This document shows, one piece after another, positions 33,574 through 43,181 of a stretch of DNA of 64,000 nucleotides. Where the stretch lies: positions 310,001 to 374,000 of the forward strand of contig NZ_SWMU01000003.1 in NCBI RefSeq assembly GCF_006120725.1, read 5' to 3'. A model generated the notes under the pieces. The model searched no databases. It had not been told where the DNA came from and was given only the letters and a program-made list of their open reading frames with translations. The position numbers were made by a program, and so were the translations under genes. Within the stretch, counting starts at the first letter, position 1; every line of letters starts with the position of its first letter. This DNA comes from Mesohalobacter halotolerans. Its GTDB lineage: Bacteria > Bacteroidota > Bacteroidia > Flavobacteriales > Flavobacteriaceae.

Positions 33574-34092
33574 ATGCCCACAATACTAAGCGTAAACAAC
33601 AAGTCCCCACAAATCCCATCAGATTGTTTTATTGCTGAAAACGCTACAATAGTTGGCGAAGTCACTATGGGACAACAATGCAGTGTGTGGTTTAATGCTG
33701 TGATACGTGGTGATGTGCATTATATTAAAATGGGCGATAAAGTTAATGTTCAAGACGGTGCGGTTATTCACTGCACTTATCAAAAGCACCCTACAAATAT
33801 TGGCAATAATGTATCGATTGGTCATAACGCCATTGTTCATGGCTGCAAGATTCACGATAACGTGTTAATCGGCATGGGCAGTATTGTAATGGACAATTGT
33901 GTTATTCACTCAAACAGTATCATAGCTGCTGGTGCCGTGGTTACACAAAACACCATTGTAGAGTCAGACAGTATTTACGCAGGTGTTCCTGCAAAAAAGA
34001 TTAAAGACATCAGCCCTGAATTAACCCAAGGCGAAATTGACAGAATTGCTGAGAATTATGTGACGTATTCGGGATGGTTTGAACAAGAGTAA
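33574..34092 (+). CDS. Gamma-class carbonic anhydrase family protein
   Basis: A 172-residue left-handed beta-helix protein. The start at 33574 ([15 protein letters not shown]) is preferred over the ATG at 33526 because family members begin with this segment. Hexapeptide turns run throughout ([27 protein letters not shown]). The metal-binding histidines are seen in GAVIHCTY and [11 protein letters not shown]. Homologues include YrdA/PaaY, which show zinc binding and sometimes weak carbonic anhydrase activity. It sits before thrS with 95 bp between. Confidence 0.9.
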   Translation: MPTILSVNNKSPQIPSDCFIAENATIVGEVTMGQQCSVWFNAVIRGDVHYIKMGDKVNVQDGAVIHCTYQKHPTNIGNNVSIGHNAIVHGCKIHDNVLIGMGSIVMDNCVIHSNSIIAAGAVVTQNTIVESDSIYAGVPAKKIKDISPELTQGEIDRIAENYVTYSGWFEQE

Positions 34093-34161
34093 TTGCACCC
34101 CTAGTTACAAATTTCGTTCAAAATTTCCAACCCCAAACCCAACCAATACTCATCACTTGTT

Positions 34162-34169
34162 TATCTTTG
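34162..34169 (+). promoter_or_regulatory. -7 element of thrS
   Basis: TATCTTTG matches TAnnTTTG and ends 18 bp before the thrS ATG at 34188. No -33 match; weak. Confidence 0.35.
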
Positions 34170-34187
34170 CCAAAAATTTTTGGATTC

Positions 34188-36128
34188 ATGATCAATATAA
34201 CTTTACCGGATGGGAGTGTAAAACAAGTAAAAAGCGGTTCAACACCCTTTGACGTCGCGCAAAGTATAAGTCACGGTCTGGCACGAAATGTCATTTCAGC
34301 CTCGTATAATGGCAATACGGTTGAAACCTCAACCCCTTTAAATGAAGATGGAAAATTGGTGCTTTACACATTTAATGATAAAGACGGCAAAAAAGCCCTT
34401 TGGCACTCTGCAGCACACCTGATGGCCCAAGCGATATTAAAATTTTACCCCAAAGCTAAACTTACCATTGGCCCACCTATTGATCAAGGCTTTTATTATG
34501 ACATCGATTTTGGAGATGAGAGTATTTCTGAAAAAGATTTTCCAAAAATTGAAAAAACCATGTTGGAAATCGCTCGCCAAAAACATGAATTTCAACTCAG
34601 AGCAGTTTCAAAACAAGAAGCTTTAGAGTATTATAAATCCAATCCGTTTAAAACTGAATTAATTGAAAATCTTGAAGATGGTGAAATCACCTTTTGCGAT
34701 CACGATGATTTTACAGATTTATGTCGTGGTGGTCACATCCCACATACGGGATTTATCAAAGCCGTTAAATTACTGAGCGCCGCAGGTGCCTATTGGCGTG
34801 GCGATGAAACCAATCCACAACTTACTCGGGTTTACGGCATTGCTTTCCCGAAACAAAAGATGCTAAAAGAATACTTAGAATTACTGGAAGAAGCCAAAAA
34901 AAGAGACCATAGAAAACTTGGCAGAGAACTAGAACTCTTTACCTTTTCTCAAAAAGTTGGGCAAGGTTTACCACTTTGGTTGCCTAAAGGTGCTGCGCTT
35001 CGTGAACGCCTTGAAAATTTTCTTAAAGATGCCCAACAAAATGCCGGCTATGAACAAGTGGTTTCTCCTCATATTGGCCATAAAGATTTATATGTCACTT
35101 CAGGACATTACGAAAAGTATGGTGAAGACAGCTTTCAACCTATTAGCACACCAAAAGATAACGAAGAGTTTTTGCTCAAACCCATGAATTGTCCGCATCA
35201 TTGCGAAATCTACAATTCAGCGGCTTGGAGTTATAAAGATTTGCCTAAACGCTATGCCGAATTTGGCACCGTATACCGCTATGAACAAAGTGGAGAACTT
35301 CACGGTTTAACCCGTGTTAGAGGCTTTACACAAGACGATGCCCATATTTTTTGCACGCCCGATCAATTGGATGAAGAGTTTAAAAAAGTCATCGATCTTG
35401 TGCTTTATGTATTTGGATCATTAGGATTTGAAAACTTTACAGCTCAAGTCTCTTTAAGGGATCCAGAAAACAAAGAAAAATATATAGGTTCTGATAAAAA
35501 TTGGCAAAAAGCTGAACAGGCCATCATCAAAGCGGCAGAAGAAAAAGGACTCAACTATCATGTAGAAACCGGAGAAGCCGCCTTTTATGGGCCAAAACTC
35601 GACTTTATGGTCAAAGATGCTTTACAGCGCGAATGGCAATTGGGCACCATACAAGTCGATTACAACTTGCCTGAGCGTTTTGATTTGACTTACAAAGGTG
35701 CAGATAATGAAATGCACAGACCTGTGATGATTCACCGAGCTCCATTTGGCAGTATGGAACGCTTTATCGCTATTTTATTAGAACATACGGCTGGCAATTT
35801 TCCGCTCTGGTTAACCAATGAACAAGCTATCATATTATCAATCAGTGAGAAATATGAAAATTATTCTAAAAAAGTTTTAAATTTGCTTAAAAAACACGAA
35901 ATTCGCGCCCGCACAGATCATCGAAGTGAAACTATGGGTAAAAAAATACGTGATGCGGAAACCCAAAAAATTCCTTTTATGATTATTGTGGGCGAAAATG
36001 AAGCTGAAAATGTGACTGTTTCGATTAGAAAACACGGTGGTGAAGATTTAGGCGAAATGCTTATTGAAGAATTTTCAGCACTGATAACTAATGAAATTAA
36101 CGCTCAAAAGCGTTATTTTGAAGAATAA
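34188..36128 (+). CDS. thrS: Threonine--tRNA ligase
   Basis: A 646-residue ThrRS. The ATG at 34188 ([11 protein letters not shown]) is chosen over the upstream TTG at 34167, as the TGS domain begins here. Domains in order are TGS (about 1-62), the N2 editing domain with the HxxxH motif ([11 protein letters not shown]) and the GGHIPHTG loop, the class II catalytic core ([41 protein letters not shown]), and the anticodon-binding domain ([18 protein letters not shown]). It heads the conserved thrS-infC-rpmI-rplT cluster; infC begins 25 bp after its stop. Confidence 0.97.
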   Translation: MINITLPDGSVKQVKSGSTPFDVAQSISHGLARNVISASYNGNTVETSTPLNEDGKLVLYTFNDKDGKKALWHSAAHLMAQAILKFYPKAKLTIGPPIDQGFYYDIDFGDESISEKDFPKIEKTMLEIARQKHEFQLRAVSKQEALEYYKSNPFKTELIENLEDGEITFCDHDDFTDLCRGGHIPHTGFIKAVKLLSAAGAYWRGDETNPQLTRVYGIAFPKQKMLKEYLELLEEAKKRDHRKLGRELELFTFSQKVGQGLPLWLPKGAALRERLENFLKDAQQNAGYEQVVSPHIGHKDLYVTSGHYEKYGEDSFQPISTPKDNEEFLLKPMNCPHHCEIYNSAAWSYKDLPKRYAEFGTVYRYEQSGELHGLTRVRGFTQDDAHIFCTPDQLDEEFKKVIDLVLYVFGSLGFENFTAQVSLRDPENKEKYIGSDKNWQKAEQAIIKAAEEKGLNYHVETGEAAFYGPKLDFMVKDALQREWQLGTIQVDYNLPERFDLTYKGADNEMHRPVMIHRAPFGSMERFIAILLEHTAGNFPLWLTNEQAIILSISEKYENYSKKVLNLLKKHEIRARTDHRSETMGKKIRDAETQKIPFMIIVGENEAENVTVSIRKHGGEDLGEMLIEEFSALITNEINAQKRYFEE

Positions 36129-36153
36129 AGTTTAATTAAAATCATATAAAACA

Positions 36154-36708
36154 ATTAGAAGAAGAAAATCAAATTACCGTCGAAGAGAAAAACGAGAAGA
36201 CAAACATCGCATTAACGACAAGATAAGAGCCAAAGAAGTTCGAGTTGTTGGTGACAATGTCAAAATGGGAATTTATCCCATTAAGGAGGCTTTATCTATG
36301 GCAGATGAACAAGGTTTAGATTTAGTGGAGATTTCTCCAAAAGCAGATCCGCCCGTAACTAAAGTCATGGATTATAAAAAGTTTCTCTACGAACAAAAGA
36401 AAAGAGAAAAAAAATTAAAAGCAAAGGCCTCAAAAGTGGTGGTTAAAGAAATTCGTTTTGGCCCAAATACTGATGATCATGATTACGAATTTAAAAAGAA
36501 CAACGCCATTAAGTTTTTAAAGGACGGCGCCAAGTTAAAGGCTTTTGTATTCTTTAAAGGTCGATCAATTGTTTTTAAAGAAAAAGGCGAAATCTTGTTG
36601 TTAAGACTCGCTCAAGATTTAGAAGAATACGGTAAAGTTGAACAATTACCAAAACTGGAAGGAAAGCGAATGATTATGATGGTCTCGCCTACTTCACAAA
36701 AGAAATAA
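36154..36708 (+). CDS. infC: Translation initiation factor IF-3, AUU start
   Basis: The conserved IF-3 sequence continues upstream of the ATG at 36265: the frame reads [11 protein letters not shown]-like residues ([20 protein letters not shown]) back to an ATT at 36154. No ATG, GTG or TTG is available in between or upstream before a stop at 36133, so ATT (AUU) must be the initiator, giving 184 residues. An AUU start is the classic device by which IF-3 represses its own translation in E. coli. Both domains are present, with [21 protein letters not shown] joining to the C-domain ([18 protein letters not shown]). It lies 25 bp after thrS and 25 bp before rpmI. Confidence 0.92.
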   Translation: MRRRKSNYRRREKREDKHRINDKIRAKEVRVVGDNVKMGIYPIKEALSMADEQGLDLVEISPKADPPVTKVMDYKKFLYEQKKREKKLKAKASKVVVKEIRFGPNTDDHDYEFKKNNAIKFLKDGAKLKAFVFFKGRSIVFKEKGEILLLRLAQDLEEYGKVEQLPKLEGKRMIMMVSPTSQKK

Positions 36709-36733
36709 AGCGATAATAAATTAAAATATAAAC

Positions 36734-36940
36734 ATGTCTAAAAAAACGAAGTTTAAAACCAAATCAAGTGCAAAAAAGCGTTTTAAAGTTACCGGAAGCG
36801 GAAAGTTAAAGCGCAAACACGCTTTTAAGCGGCACATTTTGACTAAAAAATCTAAGAAAAGAAAACTTAGATTAACGCACGATGCAATCGTAGATAAATC
36901 AGACGAAAGAAACATTAAACAACAACTCGGTTTAAAGTAA
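36734..36940 (+). CDS. rpmI: 50S ribosomal protein L35
   Basis: A 68-residue very basic protein with the L35 signature [20 protein letters not shown] and [11 protein letters not shown]. It is part of the large ribosomal subunit. It follows infC by 25 bp and precedes rplT by 89 bp in the canonical infC-rpmI-rplT order. Confidence 0.96.
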   Translation: MSKKTKFKTKSSAKKRFKVTGSGKLKRKHAFKRHILTKKSKKRKLRLTHDAIVDKSDERNIKQQLGLK

Positions 36941-37029
36941 GCTTTCTCGGTTAAACAAATATTAACCCTGGAGTATGGCTCGTAAAATGTTTAAAACTTA
37001 AACTGCCTACTACAAAAAAACAATAAATT

Positions 37030-37374
37030 ATGCCAAGATCAACAAATTCAGTCGCTTCAAGAGCGAGACGAAAAAAAATAATGAAGCAAGCCAAAGGCTA
37101 TTACGGTAGACGTAAAAACGTTTGGACAATTGCTAAAAATGCTGTAGAAAAAGGTCTAGTCTATGCCTACAGAGATAGAAGAGCAAAGAAAAGAAACTTT
37201 AGAAAACTATGGATTGTAAGAATTAATGCAGCTGCAAGACAACACGGGATGTCTTATTCTCAGTTTATGGGGAGACTGAAGAAAAGTAATATCGAACTCA
37301 ACCGCAAAGTCTTAGCCGATCTTGCTGTTCACAACCCTGAAGCTTTTAAAGCTGTAGTCGATAAAGTCAAATAA
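37030..37374 (+). CDS. rplT: 50S ribosomal protein L20
   Basis: A 114-residue L20, which binds 23S rRNA early in assembly: the N-terminus [39 protein letters not shown], then [17 protein letters not shown]. In many bacteria L20 represses rpmI-rplT translation. The 89-bp rpmI-rplT gap could hold such a structure, but no clear fold was identified. A strong terminator follows. Confidence 0.97.
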   Translation: MPRSTNSVASRARRKKIMKQAKGYYGRRKNVWTIAKNAVEKGLVYAYRDRRAKKRNFRKLWIVRINAAARQHGMSYSQFMGRLKKSNIELNRKVLADLAVHNPEAFKAVVDKVK

Positions 37375-37395
37375 ACATCAATCCTATTATCGCTT

Positions 37396-37428
37396 AAAAG
37401 CCCTTTTCCGATGAAAAGGGCTTTTTTT
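37396..37428 (+). terminator. Terminator after rplT
   Basis: A 12-bp perfect stem (37396-37407 with 37414-37425, core AAAAGCCCTTTT), CCGATG loop and T-run to 37428. Confidence 0.92.
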
Positions 37429-37513
37429 ATTATATCAGTAGATGGTATATTAATTTATGTGCTGGAAACTTTAGAAATAAAAAACCTTCAGATTAAAACC
37501 TGAAGGCAATTTG

Positions 37514-37588
37514 GGTGGCTGATGGGATTCGAACCCACGACCCTCGGATCCACAAACCGATACTCTAACCAACTGAGCTACAGCCACC
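37514..37588 (-). tRNA. tRNA-His (GTG)
   Basis: The minus strand gives a complete tRNA: acceptor GTGGCTG with CAGCCAC, anticodon loop TTGTGGA (GTG), T-loop TTCGAAT. The extra G at position -1 (37588) opposite C73 (37514), the histidine identity element, is encoded in the DNA. CCA is not encoded. Confidence 0.95.
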
Positions 37589-37623
37589 ATTAATATGGTA
37601 TATGCATTTACAAAATGCGAGTG

Positions 37624-37654
37624 CAAATTTACGCAATTTTAGCGTTCAGCAAAA
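37624..37654 (-). promoter_or_regulatory. tRNA-His promoter
   Basis: Minus-strand TTG (37650-37652, within TTTTG), 18-bp spacer, TAAATTTG (37624-37631). The start would fall about 30 bp before the tRNA 5' end. Confidence 0.7.
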
Positions 37655-37717
37655 CTTTTTAGAATAAATATAAACCTGCATTTGCTCTTTGTGAACTTCA
37701 TTAATTTAAATATCAAA

Positions 37718-38434
37718 TTATATTAAATCAAATACCGACTTTACTCCAATGTAACGTTCAACAGTAAAACCTTCAGCATAATCGACACCTATGATGCGAC
37801 CAAAATTTCTCGCTCTGTAGCTTATACTTTCCATAAAGTTAGAACTTGAAATTGGCGTTTCTGGTTCATTGCTATTTGGGTTATGAAATTGTGTTTTGTA
37901 AGCTTTAACAGATGCAATTTTCTTGTCTATTGTATTTGAAATATCGACGACAAAGTCTGGCTCAATATCATGCCATTGTATATAGTGGTAAACTTTACTT
38001 GGTCGCCATTGGTCTTGAACTTCGCCGTTTAACGTCGTTTCATATTTTTTTAGACCGCTCAAAAAACAAGCTTGACTAACTAATTGGCTAGCTCTTCCGT
38101 GGTCTATATGTCTATCTTGTATTGCATTACAAAATACAACTTTTGGTTGGTATTGCCTCAACACTCTTACCACTTCGTGTTTATGCGCTTCGTTATTTAC
38201 GAATAAAGCATCTTTAAAACCTAAATTATCTCGCATACTTACCCCTAATATTTCAGCAGCATCTTTTGCTTCCTGAGCTCGTGTTTCTGCATTACCTCGA
38301 GTTCCCATTTCTCCTCTTGTCAAGTCAATAATCCCAACGCTTTTGCCGTTTTGTATTTCAACTGCAAGTGTGCCTGCACAACTGAGTTCTACATCATCGG
38401 GATGAGCACCAAAGGCTAAAATATCAAGCTTCAT
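37718..38434 (-). CDS. bshB1: Bacillithiol biosynthesis deacetylase BshB1
   Basis: A 238-residue LmbE-like zinc deacetylase that removes acetate from GlcNAc-malate in bacillithiol synthesis. Motifs: GAHPDDVELSCAGT (HPDD), IDLTRGEMGTRGNAE, and DRHIDHGRASQL. The specific GEMGTRG and length match BshB1 of Bacteroidota and Bacillus. The ATG overlaps the nhaC stop (TAATG), so it is coupled to the antiporter gene. bshA and bshC are not in the window. Confidence 0.94.
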   Translation of the reverse strand: MKLDILAFGAHPDDVELSCAGTLAVEIQNGKSVGIIDLTRGEMGTRGNAETRAQEAKDAAEILGVSMRDNLGFKDALFVNNEAHKHEVVRVLRQYQPKVVFCNAIQDRHIDHGRASQLVSQACFLSGLKKYETTLNGEVQDQWRPSKVYHYIQWHDIEPDFVVDISNTIDKKIASVKAYKTQFHNPNSNEPETPISSSNFMESISYRARNFGRIIGVDYAEGFTVERYIGVKSVFDLI

Positions 38435-39903
38435 TATAAAGTGTTTTTAAGTTGTCTGATTTTTATATTAAATGCTGCAAAAATAAGTGTCATAAATGGA
38501 CTGATATAATTAAATATAGCATAAACAAAATAGTCTGCCACTGGAACCCCTAGCACATTACTGTGGTATGCACCACAGGTATTGTAAGGAATTAAAACTG
38601 ATGTGACGGTACCAGAATCTTCTAAAGCACGGCTTAAGTTTTCTGGTGCAAGACCTTTATCTTTGTAAGCCTTAGAAAACATTTTACCAGGAATCACTAT
38701 GGCGAGATACTGATCGGATGCCGTGGCATTTAGGGCTAAGCAACTTGCTACTGTTGACGCAAACAATCCAAAAGTGGTATGAAATAAGTTTAATAATCCT
38801 TTACTTAAAGTTTGTAAAGCCCCTATGGCTTCCATCACACCTCCAAAAACCATAGCACAAATAATAAGCCAAATGGTATTAAGCATGCCTTTCATTCCTG
38901 AACTTTGAAACAGATCAGTCAGTAATTCATTGTCTGTTGGTATTTTGATATCACCGGTTATGGTATTTACTAAACCTTTATAAAACGAATTGAAAGTATC
39001 ACCAGCGCTATCGGCCACTAACAAGACTAAATCAGGTTGAAAAATTAATGCTGCTATGGCTCCCAATAAGGTTCCAGCAAACAAAGCCACCAAAGGCGGT
39101 GTTTTTTTGACTATCATCACAATGACCAAAATAGGCACAATAAATAGCCAAGGTGTAATAAAAAAAGAAGCTTTTAAGTCTTTTAAAATACTTGGGTTTT
39201 CTGAAATTGAAGCAGTCTCTAGATTAAAACCAATAATTAAAAACACGATTAAAGTAACTGAAATTGAGGGTACCGTAGTTAGCGTCATGTATCGTATATG
39301 TGTAAATAGGTCTGTACCCGCCATAGCTGGTGCCAAATTTGTGGTGTCGCTCATCGGTGAGAGTTTATCTCCAAAATAAGCACCTGAAAGAATAGCACCG
39401 GCTGTCATCCCTACCGAAATACCAAGGACTTGAGCTATACCAATTAAGGCAATACCGACAGTTGCAGAGGTTGTCCAACTACTTCCTGTAGAAATAGAAA
39501 TTAAAGAACAAATTATCACACAAGCGGCTAAAAATATCGAAGGATGTAAAAGTTGTAAGCCGTAATATACCATAACCGGAATAACACCACTAAGTAACCA
39601 GGTGCCGGCTAGAGCTCCAACCATTAAGAGTATCAAAATAGCGCCGGCTGTGGATTTGATATTTTTAGCCACATCATCCATCATCTTTTTGTAAGAAACG
39701 CCTTTAAACGTTCCTAAGATAATTGCTACTGCAGCTGATATTAAAAGTATAAATTGATTTGAGCCACCCAAAGCATCGTCCTGGTAAATCTCTAAAACAT
39801 TAAACGCCAGTAAAACAACCAATACCACAATAGGGATAAGCGCTTGCCAAATATTTAAATTCGATATATTATTAGTTTGGTCTTTAGGTTTAAATTCTGG
39901 CAT
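38434..39903 (-). CDS. nhaC: Na+/H+ antiporter NhaC family
   Basis: A 489-residue polytopic inner-membrane protein with about 12 hydrophobic segments. The family pattern is seen in SGAYFGDKLSPMSDTTNLAPA, the conserved core of NhaC, and later in the SGTVTSVLIPYNTCGAY segment. It exchanges sodium for protons, fitting a marine organism; other substrates (malate-lactate exchange in MleN relatives) cannot be excluded. It is co-transcribed with bshB1 (1-bp overlap). Confidence 0.92.
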   Translation of the reverse strand: MPEFKPKDQTNNISNLNIWQALIPIVVLVVLLAFNVLEIYQDDALGGSNQFILLISAAVAIILGTFKGVSYKKMMDDVAKNIKSTAGAILILLMVGALAGTWLLSGVIPVMVYYGLQLLHPSIFLAACVIICSLISISTGSSWTTSATVGIALIGIAQVLGISVGMTAGAILSGAYFGDKLSPMSDTTNLAPAMAGTDLFTHIRYMTLTTVPSISVTLIVFLIIGFNLETASISENPSILKDLKASFFITPWLFIVPILVIVMIVKKTPPLVALFAGTLLGAIAALIFQPDLVLLVADSAGDTFNSFYKGLVNTITGDIKIPTDNELLTDLFQSSGMKGMLNTIWLIICAMVFGGVMEAIGALQTLSKGLLNLFHTTFGLFASTVASCLALNATASDQYLAIVIPGKMFSKAYKDKGLAPENLSRALEDSGTVTSVLIPYNTCGAYHSNVLGVPVADYFVYAIFNYISPFMTLIFAAFNIKIRQLKNTL

Positions 39904-39983
39904 GAATATTTTTTAACCCGTAATTTTACAACATTAGGCTGAATATTACAAGGAATACACTACATTGATTGGCTTATCCATAA

Positions 39984-40010
39984 AAAAAGGCCTCCAAAAG
40001 AGACCTTTTT
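39984..40010 (-). terminator. Terminator after type III glutamine synthetase
   Basis: On the minus strand AAAAAGGTCTC (40000-40010 complement) pairs with GAGGCCTTTTT (39984-39994 complement) with one G-U pair and a short loop, followed by Ts. Confidence 0.7.
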
Positions 40011-40028
40011 CTAGAATTTTTAAAAAGA

Positions 40029-42218
40029 TTACTTTGTAAAAAGCATCTCTCTATACTTGGTTAATGGCCACATTTCGTCATCAACTAAGAGCTCTAATTT
40101 GTCACAATGGTATCGAATTGTATCAAAGTAAGGCTTTACTTCATTACAATAAGCAAAAGCTTTTTTGACCTCATCTTCAAAGGCATTAGCTTTTTTACGG
40201 GTTTCTATCATTTCATCTACACCTTTGTTAATATGCTCAATATGATTAGAAATCGCCTCAATGATATTCATTTGTTCTTTGGCCTTATCTTTAAAAGAAT
40301 TGCCGTAAATATCCTTAAGACCTTTTACATTATCTATCAATATATTTTGATAAGAAATTGCAGTGGGGATGACGTGATTTCTAGCAATATCTCCGAGCAA
40401 CCTTGCTTCGATTTGAATATGTTTAGAATAGTCTTCAATCTGAATATCATACCTCGCCTCGACCTCCACTTCATTCATGATTTTCAACTCTTTATAAAGA
40501 GCTTTTGCCTTTTTAGAAATTTTTGCTTTAAGCGCTTCAGGTGTAGTTTTATTATTACTTAAGCCGCGCTTAGCACCTTCTTTTTCCCATGCTTCACCAT
40601 AACCATCTCCTTCAAATCTAATCTTTTTAGATTTTTTGATGTATTCTCTTAAAACATTGAAAATCGCATCATCCTTTTTCATTTTCTTGTTTTTGACAAG
40701 CTTATCGACCTCAACTTTAAATTCTTTTAATTGTTTGGCCACTATGGCATTCAACATCGTCATAGGTTCAGCACAATTAGCTGTAGATCCAACAGCACGT
40801 AATTCAAATTTATTTCCTGTAAAAGCAAATGGTGAAGTTCGGTTTCTGTCTGTGTTATCCAGTAAAATTTCAGGGATTTTACCAACAACATTTAGCTTTA
40901 AATCGGTTTTTTCGTCTGGTGATAATTTACCATCAGTAACTTTTTCAAGTTCATTAAGGACTTTTGTTAATTGAGACCCGATAAATACAGACATAATTGC
41001 CGGCGGAGCTTCATTTGCCCCAAGTCTATGGTCGTTTGAAGCCGAAGCAATAGTAGCACGTATAAGTTCTTCGTACTCATAAACAGCCTTAATTGTATTG
41101 ACGAAGAACGTTAAAAACTGTAAATTCTTCATTGGTTTTTTACTTGGGCTCAATAAATTAACCCCTGTATTGGTGCTCATTGACCAGTTGTTATGCTTAC
41201 CACTACCATTGACATCTTTAAAAGGTTTTTCGTGGAAAAGTACTTTAAAGTTATGACGTTCTCCCACTTTATCCATAATATCCATAATAAGTGAATTGTG
41301 GTCAACCGCCAGGTTGGCTTCTTCAAATATTGGTGCCAGTTCAAATTGGTTTGGAGCCACTTCATTATGACGAGTTTTGACTGGAATACCTAATTTCATA
41401 CACTCCGTTTCCAAGTCTCTCATAAAGTCAAGTGCACGTGTAGGAATTGACCCAAAATAATGGTCATCCATTTGCTGCCCTTTAGCAGGTGCATGACCTA
41501 ATAAAGTTCTACCAGATAAAATTAAATCAGGTCGGGATTCGGCTAAAGCTTTATCTACTAAAAAATATTCTTGCTCCCAGCCTAAAGTCGCATTGACTTT
41601 AGTCACCTTTCTATCAAAATATTTACACACATCTGTCGCCGCTTTATCAAGCGACTGTAATGAGCGTAAAAGTGGTGTTTTATAATCTAAAGCCTCACCG
41701 GTGTAAGACACAAATATTGTAGGTATACAAAGCGTTGTTCCCCAAACAAATGCTGGAGATGTTGGGTCCCAAGCAGTATATCCACGAGCTTCAAAAGTAT
41801 TTCTAATCCCACCACTTGGCAAACTAGAGGCGTCTGGTTCTTGTTGTACGAGTTGCCCGCCGGTAAATTTTTCGATTGAGGTTCCATCATCACCTAAGGT
41901 TTCAAAAAACGCATCGTGCTTTTCTGCAGTAAAACCTGTAAGCGGTTGAAACCAGTGAGTATAATGGGTTGCCCCTTTAGAAATTGCCCATTCTTTCATT
42001 CCGGTTGAAATATGGTCCGCTAAATTTCGATCTATTTTGCTGCCATTTTCAATAGCGTCTACTACACTTTCATAAGAGCTTTTTGTCAAATGTTGACGCA
42101 TCGCTTGACGATTAAAAACATTTTGTCCGAATAGTTCTGAACGTCTTTTAGATTCTTCAACATGAACTTTTGATCGTTGTAAAGATTCTTTTAATGCATT
42201 AAACCTTAAAGTTGCCAT
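40029..42218 (-). CDS. glnN: Glutamine synthetase type III
   Basis: A 729-residue GSIII, the long class found in Bacteroidota and cyanobacteria that makes glutamine from glutamate, ammonia and ATP. Typical blocks: LGWEQEYFLVDK, KTRHNEVAPNQFELAPIFEEAN, VLFHEKPFKDVNGSGKHNNWSM and NRTSPFAFTGNKFELRAVGS. No PII-type regulator gene is nearby. A dyad around the promoter may bind a regulator. Together with gdhA it sets ammonium assimilation. Confidence 0.96.
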   Translation of the reverse strand: MATLRFNALKESLQRSKVHVEESKRRSELFGQNVFNRQAMRQHLTKSSYESVVDAIENGSKIDRNLADHISTGMKEWAISKGATHYTHWFQPLTGFTAEKHDAFFETLGDDGTSIEKFTGGQLVQQEPDASSLPSGGIRNTFEARGYTAWDPTSPAFVWGTTLCIPTIFVSYTGEALDYKTPLLRSLQSLDKAATDVCKYFDRKVTKVNATLGWEQEYFLVDKALAESRPDLILSGRTLLGHAPAKGQQMDDHYFGSIPTRALDFMRDLETECMKLGIPVKTRHNEVAPNQFELAPIFEEANLAVDHNSLIMDIMDKVGERHNFKVLFHEKPFKDVNGSGKHNNWSMSTNTGVNLLSPSKKPMKNLQFLTFFVNTIKAVYEYEELIRATIASASNDHRLGANEAPPAIMSVFIGSQLTKVLNELEKVTDGKLSPDEKTDLKLNVVGKIPEILLDNTDRNRTSPFAFTGNKFELRAVGSTANCAEPMTMLNAIVAKQLKEFKVEVDKLVKNKKMKKDDAIFNVLREYIKKSKKIRFEGDGYGEAWEKEGAKRGLSNNKTTPEALKAKISKKAKALYKELKIMNEVEVEARYDIQIEDYSKHIQIEARLLGDIARNHVIPTAISYQNILIDNVKGLKDIYGNSFKDKAKEQMNIIEAISNHIEHINKGVDEMIETRKKANAFEDEVKKAFAYCNEVKPYFDTIRYHCDKLELLVDDEMWPLTKYREMLFTK

Positions 42219-42243
42219 TATTTTTATTTTTAGTTATTGAGCA

Positions 42244-42289
42244 CAAAAATAGACTTTTTTTAAACTTACCCTTAAAAAAATAGGGGTAG
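42244..42289 (-). promoter_or_regulatory. glnN promoter region with possible operator
   Basis: Minus-strand -7 box TATTTTTG (42244-42251) 26 bp before the ATG. Just upstream an imperfect dyad CTTACCC-N10-GGGGTAG (about 42265-42289) covers the -20 to -45 region. No TTG -33 is present, which would suit an activated promoter. The rest of 42219-42446 holds no gene. Confidence 0.4.
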
Positions 42290-42446
42290 ATATTCAAAAA
42301 ATATCACCATTTTATTAACAAACCATAGAAAACTATCGGTACACCCTTTTAACATGAAAAAATATCTTGGCTACACATAGCTTATTAACTTAAAAGAAGC
42401 TTTGCATTAGATAAATCCTATTTAATATGTTAATTTCGCAATAGCT

Positions 42447-43076
42447 ATGAAATACATTACATCATATTTTCCCGGTCTAGAACAAAAACAGGAAAGTCAA
42501 TTTAAGGCTATAAGTGAGTTGTATAAAAACTGGAATCAAAAGATAAATGTAGTTTCTCGTAAAGATATTGATGAAATATACCTTCGTCATGTTTTACACA
42601 GTTTGGCTATTGCAAAATTTATACAATTTAAACCTGGTTCAAAAGTCATTGATGTCGGTACAGGTGGAGGTTTTCCCGGTATACCATTAGCCATCTTGTT
42701 TCCTGAAACACGTTTTACCTTGGTTGATAGTATTGCAAAAAAAATTAAAGTTGTGAATGAGGTCGTTGAAAACTTAGGTCTTCAAAATGTAAAAACCATT
42801 AACGGTAGAGTCGAAAACACAAAAGGGCATTACGACTTTATCATTAGTCGTGCTGTTGCTGCTATGCCAACATTTGTGAAATGGACAAAAGGTAAAATCG
42901 CTAAACAATCTCAACATGATATTAAAAATGGCATTATTTATTTAAAAGGTGGCGATTTATCTAAAGAGTTGAAACCTTATACAAAGGTTGAAGTCATTCC
43001 CATTTCAAAGTATTTTGAAGACGATTTTTTTGAAACAAAAAAAATAGTGTATTTACCACAAAAATATAAGGGATAA
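42447..43076 (+). CDS. rsmG: 16S rRNA (guanine-N7) methyltransferase RsmG
   Basis: A 209-residue SAM-dependent methyltransferase acting on G527 (E. coli numbering) of 16S rRNA. The SAM site VIDVGTGGGFPGIPLAIL is clear, with NVVSRKDIDEIYLRHVLHSL before it and FIISRAVAAMPTFV after. It is monocistronic, next to the divergent glnN. Confidence 0.95.
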   Translation: MKYITSYFPGLEQKQESQFKAISELYKNWNQKINVVSRKDIDEIYLRHVLHSLAIAKFIQFKPGSKVIDVGTGGGFPGIPLAILFPETRFTLVDSIAKKIKVVNEVVENLGLQNVKTINGRVENTKGHYDFIISRAVAAMPTFVKWTKGKIAKQSQHDIKNGIIYLKGGDLSKELKPYTKVEVIPISKYFEDDFFETKKIVYLPQKYKG

Positions 43077-43159
43077 TTTTTGATGATTGAGTAATACTTT
43101 CCAATATTTTTAAAAAACAAAGAAACTTTGTATATCCTATTAAAATCTCACTAAAAGTT

Positions 43160-43167
43160 TAACTTTG
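43160..43167 (+). promoter_or_regulatory. -7 element of exonuclease gene
   Basis: TAACTTTG matches TAnnTTTG, 14 bp before the ATG at 43182; no -33 at normal spacing. Confidence 0.35.
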
Positions 43168-43181
43168 TTTAAAAATTTATC

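Noticed and set aside
36265-36708. infC starting at the ATG 36265
   Set aside because: Conserved IF-3 residues continue upstream in frame to the ATT at 36154.
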